Shown here piece after piece: positions 1-5,852 of a stretch of DNA of 5,852 bases. Each line of letters opens with the position of its first letter. The stretch's first letter is position 1. Source of the stretch: Wenzhouxiangella sp. Lineage in GTDB: Bacteria > Pseudomonadota > Gammaproteobacteria > Xanthomonadales > Wenzhouxiangellaceae. The notes beneath the pieces were generated by a model. The model saw only the letters and a program-made list of their open reading frames with translations. It was not told where the DNA came from and searched no databases. The DNA is taken from positions 1 through 5,852 of the forward strand of contig SKKV01000112.1 of NCBI GenBank assembly GCA_007123575.1, read 5' to 3'. The position numbers and the translations under genes were made by a program.

Positions 1-842
1 GGGTTGCTGTGCTTGATGATCACGCATCCCGGTTCATCGCCAAGCAGGCGAATGCCGGTGAGCGCGGCATCGGCGTCAAGCAGGTTGTTGTAGGACAGCG
101 GCTTGCCCTGGACCAGACGAGCGCCGGCCAGTCCGGCGGCCGGTTGGTTGCGCTGTCGGTACAGGCCGGCACCCTGGTGCGGATTTTCGCCGTAGCGCAG
201 TGATTCGGCCCGGTGCAGGTTGATGGTGATCACCGCCGGCAGCGGGTCTTCTGAACGCGCGCCGGCCAGGTACTGGCTTACTTGGCCGTCGTAGGCGGCG
301 GTGTGCGCGAAGGCTTTGACCGCGAGCGTCCGGCGTTGTTCGGCCGTAGGCAGGGCCGGCAGCTGCTCAATCAGTGATGGATAGTCGGCCGGGTCGCAGA
401 CAATGGTCACCGCAGCATGGTTCTTGGCCGCCGCCCGGACCATCGCCGGGCCACCGATGTCGATCTGCTCGATGGCCTCATCCAGGCTGCAGTCGGGGCG
501 CGCGATGGTCTGGCTGAACGGGTAAAGATTGACCACCACCAGGTCGATGGCGGCAATGCCGTGGTCGGCCAGTACGGCTTCATCGCGACCGCGACGGGCC
601 AGGATGCCGCCATGAATGTTGGGGTGCAGGGTCTTGACCCGCCCGCCCATGATTTCGGGAAAACCGGTGTGTTCGGACACGTCGGTCACGTCCAGCCCGG
701 CTTCGCGCAGGGCTGCGGCGGTGCCGCCGGTTGACAGGATTTTCCAGCCCTGGCCGACAAGTGCCTGGCCCAGTGCAATAATCCCGGTTTTGTCGGATAC
801 GCTTAACAACGCCACCCGGGCGCTTTCGGTATGCTTGTTCAT
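1..842 (-). CDS. purH: Bifunctional AICAR transformylase / IMP cyclohydrolase PurH (3' end cut by window edge)
   Basis: PurH catalyses the last two steps of IMP synthesis: formylation of AICAR from 10-formyl-THF, then ring closure to IMP in the cytoplasm. About 280 codons are present, of roughly 520 usual for the family. The ATG at 842-840 gives an N-terminus MNKHTESARVALLSVSDKTG. The MGS-like cyclohydrolase domain follows, with STGGT, the run TGFPEIMGGRVKTLHPNIHG near residues 60-80, DLVVVNLYPF and IDIGGPAMVRAAAKNH. The transformylase domain begins with LRYGENPHQ and GKPLSYNNLLDADAAL. The window ends inside the KHSNP(CG) motif, which carries the catalytic Lys-His pair. An AAGG Shine-Dalgarno lies 7 bases before the ATG. 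The gene starts 15 bases after the fis stop, so co-transcription is very likely. purD often follows purH, but it would lie outside the window. Family identity is certain; only the C-terminal half is unseen. Confidence 0.97.
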   Translation of the reverse strand, partial: MNKHTESARVALLSVSDKTGIIALGQALVGQGWKILSTGGTAAALREAGLDVTDVSEHTGFPEIMGGRVKTLHPNIHGGILARRGRDEAVLADHGIAAIDLVVVNLYPFSQTIARPDCSLDEAIEQIDIGGPAMVRAAAKNHAAVTIVCDPADYPSLIEQLPALPTAEQRRTLAVKAFAHTAAYDGQVSQYLAGARSEDPLPAVITINLHRAESLRYGENPHQGAGLYRQRNQPAAGLAGARLVQGKPLSYNNLLDADAALTGIRLLGDEPGCVIIKHSN

Positions 843-849
843 GCGAAGG

Positions 850-853
850 CCTT
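850..853 (-). promoter_or_regulatory. Shine-Dalgarno (AAGG) of purH
   Basis: AAGG on the minus strand sits 7 bases upstream of the purH ATG, inside the 15-base gap after the fis stop codon. It supports the ATG at 842 as the true start and shows that purH has its own ribosome site. Confidence 0.5.
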
Positions 854-857
854 GGAG

Positions 858-1109
858 TCAGTCGAGCTCGAAACGCCGAATGCGGCTGCGCAGGGTGGTC
901 CGCGTCATGCCCAGGATTTCGGCGGCCCGCGACTGGTTGTTGCCGGTATGGTCCAGCACGGTACTGATTAAGGCCTTTTCCACCTCGCCGGTGATCACCG
1001 CATGAAGGTTGTCGGGCGGCGTGTTGCCCATGTCGTCAAGATATTGCCGGGTAACCTGGCTGACGAACTGGTGCAGACAGGTGCCCGAGCACGAATTTTC
1101 TTTTGTCAA
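858..1109 (-). CDS. fis: Fis-family nucleoid-associated DNA-binding protein
   Basis: Fis is a small homodimeric protein that bends DNA and regulates many promoters. The C-terminal 70 residues align without gaps to E. coli Fis from its residue 26 onward. Visible are the dimerisation helices (FVSQVTRQYLDDM, then EVEKALISTVLDHT) and the helix-turn-helix NNQSRAAEILGMTRTTLR. In the recognition helix, Arg85, Thr87 and Arg89 (E. coli numbering) are kept, but Asn84 is Thr, Lys90 is Ser, and the tail is FELD rather than YGMN. The reading frame is open up to an ATG at 1220 (120 aa). That ATG has no spaced ribosome site and its first 37 residues resemble nothing I know. I therefore prefer the TTG at 1109 (83 aa), with GGGG 9 bases upstream; this choice is uncertain. 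The short form lacks the N-terminal beta-hairpin arm seen in the 98-residue enteric protein. purH follows after 15 bases; no dusB precedes it. NtrC-type activators share this HTH fold, but size and context favour Fis. Confidence 0.85.
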   Translation of the reverse strand: MTKENSCSGTCLHQFVSQVTRQYLDDMGNTPPDNLHAVITGEVEKALISTVLDHTGNNQSRAAEILGMTRTTLRSRIRRFELD

Positions 1110-1155
1110 TGTCCTTATCCCCGAAAAACCCTGCCCGTACCTTTCCCCTTCCGGA

Positions 1156-1171
1156 GACGCTTGCAAGCGTC
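1156..1171. repeat. Perfect 16-base palindrome upstream of fis
   Basis: GACGCTTGCAAGCGTC is a perfect inverted repeat with no loop. It lies about 47 bases upstream of the preferred fis TTG start. No T-run follows it directly on either strand, so it is not a normal intrinsic terminator. It could be an operator for a dimeric regulator or a cruciform or hairpin element. If fis instead starts at 1220 the palindrome would be coding. Its function is inferred from symmetry and position only. Confidence 0.4.
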
Positions 1172-1235
1172 GGCCGTTTGACGGGTCGACTACCTTAGCA
1201 TAGCGCGCCAGCAAATCCATCCTGAATGAGTCGGT

Positions 1236-2030
1236 TCATAGCAAGCGGAAGTCGAATCCCGACGGCTGGGTGGTGCCGACAACGAATTCCGCGATGACCG
1301 GGACAATCAGCCCCGGTGGCATGCCGTCTTCGATCCGGCGCGGTCGGTCGAGATAATCTTCAGGCGCCAGGCGGCGAACGCCAAGCACCTGCTGGGTTGG
1401 GTCGAACAGGCGGAACTCCAGTACCGGCCATGCCTGGGATCGCTCGCCCGTGTTGCCCAGCGTCAGGCTGACAATGATTGCATCATCCAGGCTGGGGTGG
1501 CGATGCAGGTCTCGGGCCAGCACCTGGATGGTATTGCCGACGGCCGCCGGCTCAGGCGTGGTTTGACCGGGCCACAGGGCCAGGTAGTCGGGATCGCTGC
1601 GATACAGGAAAACTTGAACACCCAGGCAAAGCGCCAGGGCCGCCGCAGCGCTTACCCAGGGCCAGTTCCGTTCTGAAGTCTCGGCGCTGCTGTCGGCGAA
1701 AACCAGGACAGGGGCTTCGTTTGCAGCTTCAACCGAACCCTCAAACGCATTGGGCGGGGCCAGGCTGACGCCAGGCAGCTCGGGCTGCACGGTCGAGGGT
1801 TGCTGAAGCAGCGGCGGAACGCCGCTGCCGGTACAGGGTTGTTCGTCGACAGCCGGGTGTTCTTCGAACAGCGTAGCCAGGGCGTTGAATGTCTTGCCGC
1901 AGTTGCCGCAGCGCACTGTGCCCGCCGCCTCGGCAAGCTGCCTGGCGACCAGCTGGTAGACGGACTGACAGGATGGGCAGCGTGCGTACACCCCGGTCGT
2001 TCGGTCTTGTTCAGACGATTTTCGAGTCAA
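1236..2030 (-). CDS. Zinc-ribbon and DUF3426 domain membrane protein
   Basis: This is a predicted 264-residue single-pass membrane protein of unknown function. An N-terminal zinc ribbon of the MJ0042 type carries two CxxC knuckles (Cys18/Cys21 and Cys41/Cys44). A Pro/Glu-rich linker follows to about residue 120. One transmembrane helix lies at about 123-142 (WPWVSAAAALALCLGVQVFL). Residues 145-264 form a DUF3426 domain, with beta-rich segments such as IIVSLTLGN and WPVLEFRLFD and a conserved-looking end, SGFDFRLL. The zinc ribbon should be cytoplasmic and DUF3426 periplasmic. The start is a TTG whose bases overlap the TGA of the upstream DUF4124 gene (TTGA), suggesting translational coupling. 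A GTG at 1991 is a weaker alternative, since it would leave only four residues before Cys18. DUF3426 genes typically sit near prmA and fis in gammaproteobacteria, which fits the position here. The family call is firm; the biochemical role is unknown. Confidence 0.88.
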   Translation of the reverse strand: MTRKSSEQDRTTGVYARCPSCQSVYQLVARQLAEAAGTVRCGNCGKTFNALATLFEEHPAVDEQPCTGSGVPPLLQQPSTVQPELPGVSLAPPNAFEGSVEAANEAPVLVFADSSAETSERNWPWVSAAAALALCLGVQVFLYRSDPDYLALWPGQTTPEPAAVGNTIQVLARDLHRHPSLDDAIIVSLTLGNTGERSQAWPVLEFRLFDPTQQVLGVRRLAPEDYLDRPRRIEDGMPPGLIVPVIAEFVVGTTQPSGFDFRLL

Positions 2031-2662
2031 GAACCGTTGCCAGCGGTGAGTTTGCGAAACCGGGCCAACTCAGCCGCCGACCGGTCGCGGATGACCTGTT
2101 CACGCTCATCCATCTCGGCCAGCGTCCGGCGCAACTGCTGCACCTCGTCACGGGCGTCACTGATGTTGCTGTTCATCCGATCGGGCACTTGCTGTCCATC
2201 GCGGGTCATGCGCGCGGCATTGTTGACCAGGTCTTCAAAGCGATTCGAAGCCCGCCGCAGGCTGTCGCGCACGGAAGCGCGCTGGTGCTCCAGGGAAACC
2301 AGCTGCCGCTCCATACTGTTAACGATATCTTCTTCACTGGCGTAGGCGGCCAGCAACAGCCGGTCTTGGGTTTCCTGAGTTCGGCGCTGGGCCTCCAGCT
2401 CGGCCTCGCGCTGCCGGGCCGCGTTGCGCTCGGCACGCTCCTCCTCGGTCAAGGCCCGCTCGACGCGCTCCCTGACCGTCCCATCCGACCCAATTCGCTC
2501 GTAACCGCGATGCGCGTGTTCCGGTGGCACGGAGTGCCCGTAATGCACCTCGCCGCGCTCATCCGTCCAGCGATAGACAACCTGCGCCTGCACGCTGGCG
2601 GCGATCATGCATAGCAAGACAATGACGAAAACGCTTCGCACTGTTTTTCGCTCAAGCACCAT
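2027..2662 (-). CDS. Secreted DUF4124 domain protein with coiled-coil C-terminus
   Basis: This is a predicted periplasmic protein of about 211 residues, function unknown. Counting from the ATG at 2662, a basic start (ERKTVR) leads into a hydrophobic stretch (VFVIVLLCMIAAS) and a signal peptidase I site VQA/Q near residue 26. There is no proper lipobox. The DUF4124 motif follows at once: VVYRWTDERGEVHYGHSVPP, residues 28-47, like the usual Y-x-W-x-D-x-x-G-x-x-x-Y pattern. From about residue 60 the chain is rich in Glu, Arg, Gln and Ala (EEERAERNAARQREAELEA, then EVQQLRRTLAEMDEREQVI), consistent with long coiled-coil helices. The chosen ATG overlaps the end of pyrE by 11 bases. A GTG at 2641, just after the pyrE stop, would give a more compact signal peptide and is a real alternative. 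The gene ends inside the start of the DUF3426 gene. Its link to nucleotide metabolism may be purely positional. Confidence 0.85.
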   Translation of the reverse strand: MVLERKTVRSVFVIVLLCMIAASVQAQVVYRWTDERGEVHYGHSVPPEHAHRGYERIGSDGTVRERVERALTEEERAERNAARQREAELEAQRRTQETQDRLLLAAYASEEDIVNSMERQLVSLEHQRASVRDSLRRASNRFEDLVNNAARMTRDGQQVPDRMNSNISDARDEVQQLRRTLAEMDEREQVIRDRSAAELARFRKLTAGNGS

Positions 2663-3293
2663 ATCTATCGCGGTAGGCAAGCATAGCAGACAGGTCGGCG
2701 CCGTCATCGGCCTGCTCGCCCAACCAATTGATCAAGTCATCCAGCGTGGCGACGGCGACGACGCTCAAACCGTCAGCACGCACGCTATCGACGGCCGACA
2801 GTTCGTTCGGCCCCCTTTCCTGGCGGTCAAGGGCAATGACCACCGCACAAGCTTGGGCAGCGTGAGCCTCGATCAGGTTCCGTGATTCTCGAATGGATGT
2901 GCCGGCCGAAATCACGTCGTCGGCAATCAGCACCCGGCCAGCCAACTCGGCCCCGACGATCACCCCGCCTTCGCCGTGATCCTTGGCTTCCTTGCGATTG
3001 AAGGCAAACGGCAGGTTGCGGTCGAAATCACGCTCCAGGCTGATCGCAATGGCAGCAGCCAGGGGAATGCCCTTGTAGGCCGGGCCGAACAACATGTCGA
3101 ACTCCAACCCGCTGGCCTGGATGGCGGCCGCGTAGCAGTGCGCCAGCTCGTTCAGGCCCGCACCATCGTTGAAGCAGCCGGCATTGAAGAAATACGGGCT
3201 GACCCGGCCTGACTTCAGGGTAAATTCACCAAAACGCAGCGCACGGTAGCGCAACGCCAGGTCGAGGAATTGACGTGTCCAGGGAGCTAGCAT
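2652..3293 (-). CDS. pyrE: Orotate phosphoribosyltransferase
   Basis: PyrE joins orotate to PRPP to give orotidine 5'-monophosphate, the fifth step of de novo pyrimidine synthesis, in the cytoplasm as a dimer. The protein reads collinearly with the E. coli enzyme and has the same length, 213 residues, from the ATG at 3293. Visible are FGEFTLKSGRVSPYFFNAG (residues 21-39), FGPAYKGIP (69-77) and the flexible catalytic loop RKEAKDHGEGG (100-110) with its Lys and His residues. The PRPP-binding motif VLIADDVISAGTS lies at 121-133, with the Asp-Asp pair, followed by DRQERG. The frame stays open 35 codons further upstream to 3398, with another ATG at 3332. Homology starts at MLAPWTRQFL, so the internal ATG is preferred even though it lacks a clear Shine-Dalgarno. 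It is the first gene of the minus-strand block, and its 3' end overlaps the DUF4124 gene. Confidence 0.97.
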   Translation of the reverse strand: MLAPWTRQFLDLALRYRALRFGEFTLKSGRVSPYFFNAGCFNDGAGLNELAHCYAAAIQASGLEFDMLFGPAYKGIPLAAAIAISLERDFDRNLPFAFNRKEAKDHGEGGVIVGAELAGRVLIADDVISAGTSIRESRNLIEAHAAQACAVVIALDRQERGPNELSAVDSVRADGLSVVAVATLDDLINWLGEQADDGADLSAMLAYRDRYGA

Positions 3294-3382
3294 GCCGTCA
3301 TTGTAGTGAAAAACTGCGGAATTGACCTGCATCAAGCGGTTGTGGCCGGCCGTGGATAGGCTATTGTCTGTAGGATGCAGCG
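3294..3382. promoter_or_regulatory. Divergent intergenic region between pyrE and the ABC transporter
   Basis: These 89 bases must carry the start signals for both directions, unless pyrE begins further upstream. On the minus strand TACAAT (3300-3305) resembles a -10 box, but nothing like a -35 lies 16-18 bases before it; a transcript from it would begin at about the pyrE ATG. On the plus strand TTGTGG (3340-3345), 16 bases, TATTGT (3362-3367) is a weak sigma-70 candidate. No transcription attenuator or pyrimidine-responsive leader can be recognised. The assignment as regulatory rests on divergent gene layout. Confidence 0.4.
3372..3375 (+). promoter_or_regulatory. Shine-Dalgarno (AGGA) supporting a TTG start of the ABC ATPase
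   Basis: AGGA lies 7 bases before an in-frame TTG at 3383. The nearby ATG at 3398 has no good ribosome site. This favours TTG initiation, though the rarity of TTG starts makes the choice close to even. Confidence 0.4.
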
Positions 3383-4123
3383 TTGTCGGCGAACCCAATG
3401 AATACCGAAAACCCGGCGCGCGAGGTTGTTTTCAGCGCTCGCGGCGTCAGCAAGATCTACCAGATGGGGGAAGTGACCATCCACGCCCTGCGCGGCGTTG
3501 ACTTAGACCTTTTTGCCGGTGAGTTGGTGGTAATGCTGGGGGCATCCGGATCGGGCAAGTCGACCCTGCTCAACATCATGGGCGGGCTGGACGCGCCCAG
3601 CGGCGGCGAGCTACGTTACCGCGATAAGCACTTGAGCAAGTCTTCCGACCGGCAACTGACGGCCTTCCGGCGCGACCATGTCGGCTTCGTTTTCCAGTTC
3701 TACAACATGATCCCTTCGCTGACCGCGCGCGAGAACGTGGCCATCGTGACCGACATTGCCCGCAACCCGATGCGCCCGGAAGAAGCGCTGGCGCTGGTCG
3801 GCCTGGAAGACCGCATGGACCACTTTCCCTCGCAGCTGTCCGGCGGCGAGCAGCAGCGCGTGGCCATTGCCCGGGCCATTGCCAAGCGCCCGGCGGTGCT
3901 GATGTGCGACGAGCCGACCGGGGCGCTTGATTCGCGCACCGGTATTCGTGTACTTCAGGTCATCGCCCAGATCAATCGAGAGATCGGCACGACCACGGCC
4001 ATCATCACCCACAACGCCGTGATCGGCCGCATGGCCGACCGGGTGATTCGCCTGCGCGACGGCCAGGTCGACGAGATCGAAGTCAACGCCCAGCGCGCCG
4101 ACCCGGCCGAACTGGGCTGGTAA
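3383..4123 (+). CDS. ABC transporter ATP-binding protein, MacB/LolD type
   Basis: This is the cytoplasmic nucleotide-binding subunit of an ABC transporter; it hydrolyses ATP to drive the FtsX-like permease encoded next. All catalytic motifs are intact (246-residue form): Walker A GASGSGKST (53-61), Q-loop Gln105 in FVFQFYNMIPSLTARENV, signature LSGGEQQRVAIARA (152-165), Walker B VLMCDEPTGALD (172-183) with Glu177, and H-loop His210 in IITHN. The phrases YQMGEVTIHALRGVDL and LNIMGGLDAPSGG are typical of the MacB/LolD/YbbA subfamily. The first codon is TTG 3383 with a spaced AGGA; ATG 3398 would shorten the protein by five residues. The permease begins 6 bases after the stop, so the two form an operon. 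The gene diverges from pyrE. The subfamily is clear, but substrate (lipoprotein, peptide, lipid or drug) cannot be assigned, so no gene symbol is given. Confidence 0.93.
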   Translation: MSANPMNTENPAREVVFSARGVSKIYQMGEVTIHALRGVDLDLFAGELVVMLGASGSGKSTLLNIMGGLDAPSGGELRYRDKHLSKSSDRQLTAFRRDHVGFVFQFYNMIPSLTARENVAIVTDIARNPMRPEEALALVGLEDRMDHFPSQLSGGEQQRVAIARAIAKRPAVLMCDEPTGALDSRTGIRVLQVIAQINREIGTTTAIITHNAVIGRMADRVIRLRDGQVDEIEVNAQRADPAELGW

Positions 4124-4129
4124 AACACA

Positions 4130-5852
4130 ATGCTGACCCTGCATCGCAAGCTGGTCCGCGACTTGGGCGCGCTCAAGGGCCAGGTCGCCGCGATCGCTAT
4201 TGTCATTTCCGCCGGCGTGATGACCCTGATGATCGCGGTGACCTCGCTGGACTCCATTCGCCTGTCGATGGAGCGTTACTACGCCGAACACCAGCTGGCC
4301 GATGTGTTCGCCAGCGTTACCCGGGCGCCCGAGGCCCTGACTGAGCGCCTGCAGGATATTCCCGGCGTCAACCTGCTTGAGACCCGGGTTGTGGCGCCGG
4401 TGCGCCTGGAGGTGCCGGACTTTGCCGACCCGGTGCGCGGCCTGCTGCTGTCGATTCCCGACGGGCGTCAGCCGCGCTTGAACAGGCTTTACCTGCGCGC
4501 CGGCCAGCTGCCGGAAACCGGTCGCTCGGACCAGGTGTTGGTCAGCGAGCCGTTTGCCGAGGCCCACGGTTTGCAGCCGGGCGACAGCTTGCGGGTCATC
4601 ATTCGCGGTCGTTATGAAACCTTGCGGATCGCTGGCGTTGCCTTGTCGCCGGAGTTTGTCTACCAGGTAGCGCCTACCGACCTGCTGCCCGACTATGAGC
4701 GCTTTGCCGTGATGTGGATGAACCGGCGCGCGCTTGGCCACGCCTTTGGCATGGACGGGGCCTTCAACAACGTCATTGCCTCGCTGCAGGCCGGTGCCGA
4801 TGCCGCGCCGGTGATCGAACACATGGACCGCATCCTGGCTCCCTACGGCGGCGTTGGCGCGCACGACCGCATGGACCTGATTTCCCATCGCATGCTGATC
4901 GAGGAAATTGGCCAGCTCCAGGTCATGGCGGTGGTCTTGCCCGGGGTATTCCTGGGCGTATCGGCCTTTTTGCTGAGCGTGCTGATGGGTCGAATCGTTG
5001 GCACCCAGCGCCAGCAGATTGCTGTGATCAAGGCGTTTGGCTACGGCGGCCTTGACCTGGCGACCCACTACGCCTTGCTGACCGCGATGATCGTTGCCTT
5101 AGGCGTTACCCTGGGCGTGTTGCTGGGGCTGTGGGCGGGCGATGCCATGGCCGCGCTCTATGCCGAGTATTTTCGTTTTCCTGAGCGGGTGACGCGGCTC
5201 CAGGCCCGGGTTGTGGCCCTGGCCGTGCTGGTCTCGGCCGCCGCTGCCGGTCTGGGCACCTGGCGGGCGGTGGCCACTGCTGTCGCCCTGCCGCCGGCCG
5301 AAGCCATGCGTCCGCCGGCGCCGCCCAGCTTTCAACAGGGCTGGTTGGATCGCTCGGCCGTGGGCCGGAGCCTGGCCCAGACCACGCGCATCATTCTGCG
5401 CAACCTGTCGCGGCACCCGTTCAAAAGTGCACTCACCGTGGCCGGCATCTCCCTGTCGGCCTCATTGCTGTTGCTTGGGAGCTATCAGTTCAACGCGGTC
5501 AGCCACGTGATTGACATGCAGTACCGCAACGTGCTGAAAATGGATACCCACTTAAGCTTTATCGAGCCGACATCAAGGCGGGTGCTGTCCGAGCTTCGCC
5601 TGCTGCCCGGCGTTCACTATGCCGAGGGCTATCGCAATGTACCGGTGCGCGTGGTCAACGGCCACTTGAGCGAGCGCACTGCACTGATAGGGTTGCCCGA
5701 ACGGCCCGCGCTGCGCGGCCTGATCGACCAAAACTACCGGCCCATTCAACTGCCGCCCGAGGGGCTTTTCCTGACCCGCTTCCTGGCCGAGGATCTGGGG
5801 CTGGCGGTAGGCGATACGGTCGTCCTGGAGGTCATGGAAGGTCAGCGCCGCA
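4130..5852 (+). CDS. FtsX-like ABC transporter permease with duplicated domains (3' end cut by window edge)
   Basis: This is the inner-membrane permease paired with the preceding ATPase; 574 codons are visible and the frame is open at the edge. Predicted layout: transmembrane helix 1 at about residues 19-39, a periplasmic MacB-like domain at about 40-260, then helices at about 265-287, 314-337 and 361-378. The FtsX-type motif IAVIKAFGYGG lies at 297-307. A proline-rich linker with LPPAEAMRPPAPP (387-399) leads to a second unit: helix 5 at about 433-452 (SALTVAGISLSASLLLLGSY), then a second periplasmic domain running to the edge. Such two-unit permeases usually total about 780-850 residues, so three more helices should follow. 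It starts 6 bases after the ATPase stop with only a weak ribosome site, suggesting translational coupling. In related loci a HlyD/MacA-like periplasmic adaptor is often adjacent; none is in the window. The function is likely export or substrate extrusion from the inner membrane. Confidence 0.92.
   Translation, partial: MLTLHRKLVRDLGALKGQVAAIAIVISAGVMTLMIAVTSLDSIRLSMERYYAEHQLADVFASVTRAPEALTERLQDIPGVNLLETRVVAPVRLEVPDFADPVRGLLLSIPDGRQPRLNRLYLRAGQLPETGRSDQVLVSEPFAEAHGLQPGDSLRVIIRGRYETLRIAGVALSPEFVYQVAPTDLLPDYERFAVMWMNRRALGHAFGMDGAFNNVIASLQAGADAAPVIEHMDRILAPYGGVGAHDRMDLISHRMLIEEIGQLQVMAVVLPGVFLGVSAFLLSVLMGRIVGTQRQQIAVIKAFGYGGLDLATHYALLTAMIVALGVTLGVLLGLWAGDAMAALYAEYFRFPERVTRLQARVVALAVLVSAAAAGLGTWRAVATAVALPPAEAMRPPAPPSFQQGWLDRSAVGRSLAQTTRIILRNLSRHPFKSALTVAGISLSASLLLLGSYQFNAVSHVIDMQYRNVLKMDTHLSFIEPTSRRVLSELRLLPGVHYAEGYRNVPVRVVNGHLSERTALIGLPERPALRGLIDQNYRPIQLPPEGLFLTRFLAEDLGLAVGDTVVLEVMEGQRR

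Noticed and set aside
417..1005. Plus-strand open frames of 105 and 129 codons opposite purH and fis
   Set aside because: They are complementary to well-conserved PurH and Fis coding sequence and encode nothing recognisable.
1156..1171. Intrinsic terminator before fis
   Set aside because: The palindrome has no loop and no T-run immediately after it on either strand; the nearest T-run on the minus strand is more than 25 bases away.
1800..2614. Plus-strand open frames of 181 and 241 codons opposite the DUF3426 and DUF4124 genes
   Set aside because: They overlap real minus-strand genes with recognisable domains, and their products show no motif, signal peptide or family resemblance.
3344..3351. 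GGCCGGCC palindrome in the divergent intergenic region
   Set aside because: An eight-base GC palindrome is expected by chance in DNA of this composition and does not extend further.
3611..5068. A 485-codon open frame on the minus strand, antisense to the ABC ATPase and permease
   Set aside because: The opposite strand carries intact, motif-rich ABC proteins. The antisense product is a His/Gln/Gly/Arg-rich composition without recognisable domains, as expected when GC-rich codon bias removes stops from the complementary frame.

Overview
The window is chromosomal DNA from a GC-rich bacterium, most likely a gammaproteobacterium. A Fis-type nucleoid protein encoded just before purH, and a PyrE that is collinear with the 213-residue E. 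coli enzyme, both point that way. In pseudomonads and xanthomonads a DUF3426 zinc-ribbon gene also lies close upstream of fis and purH, as far as I recall. Genus cannot be resolved by reading.

Left part (1-3293, minus strand): five co-directional genes are read right to left in the order pyrE, a secreted DUF4124 coiled-coil protein, a DUF3426 zinc-ribbon membrane protein, fis, purH. The first three overlap one another by 11 and 4 bases, and fis and purH are 15 bases apart. The only sizeable gap is about 126 bases before fis, if fis uses the internal TTG start; it holds a perfect 16-base palindrome. The block therefore joins a pyrimidine gene (pyrE) and a purine gene (purH) around a global regulator. 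purH is cut by the left edge within its AICAR transformylase domain.

Middle (3294-3382): a short divergent intergenic region should hold the start signals for both pyrE and the transporter, but no strong sigma-70 promoter can be read in it.

Right part (3383-5852, plus strand): a MacB/LolD-type ABC ATPase is followed 6 bases later by a large permease with a duplicated FtsX-like architecture, cut by the right edge. Together they should form an inner-membrane, MacB-superfamily transporter whose substrate cannot be told. A periplasmic adaptor gene may follow outside the window.

No RNA gene, insertion sequence, CRISPR array, integration site or clear terminator is visible. The content is mostly ordinary core genome. 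The most notable points are the diverged DNA-recognition helix and uncertain start of Fis, the palindrome beside it, and the rearranged fis neighbourhood without an adjacent dusB.
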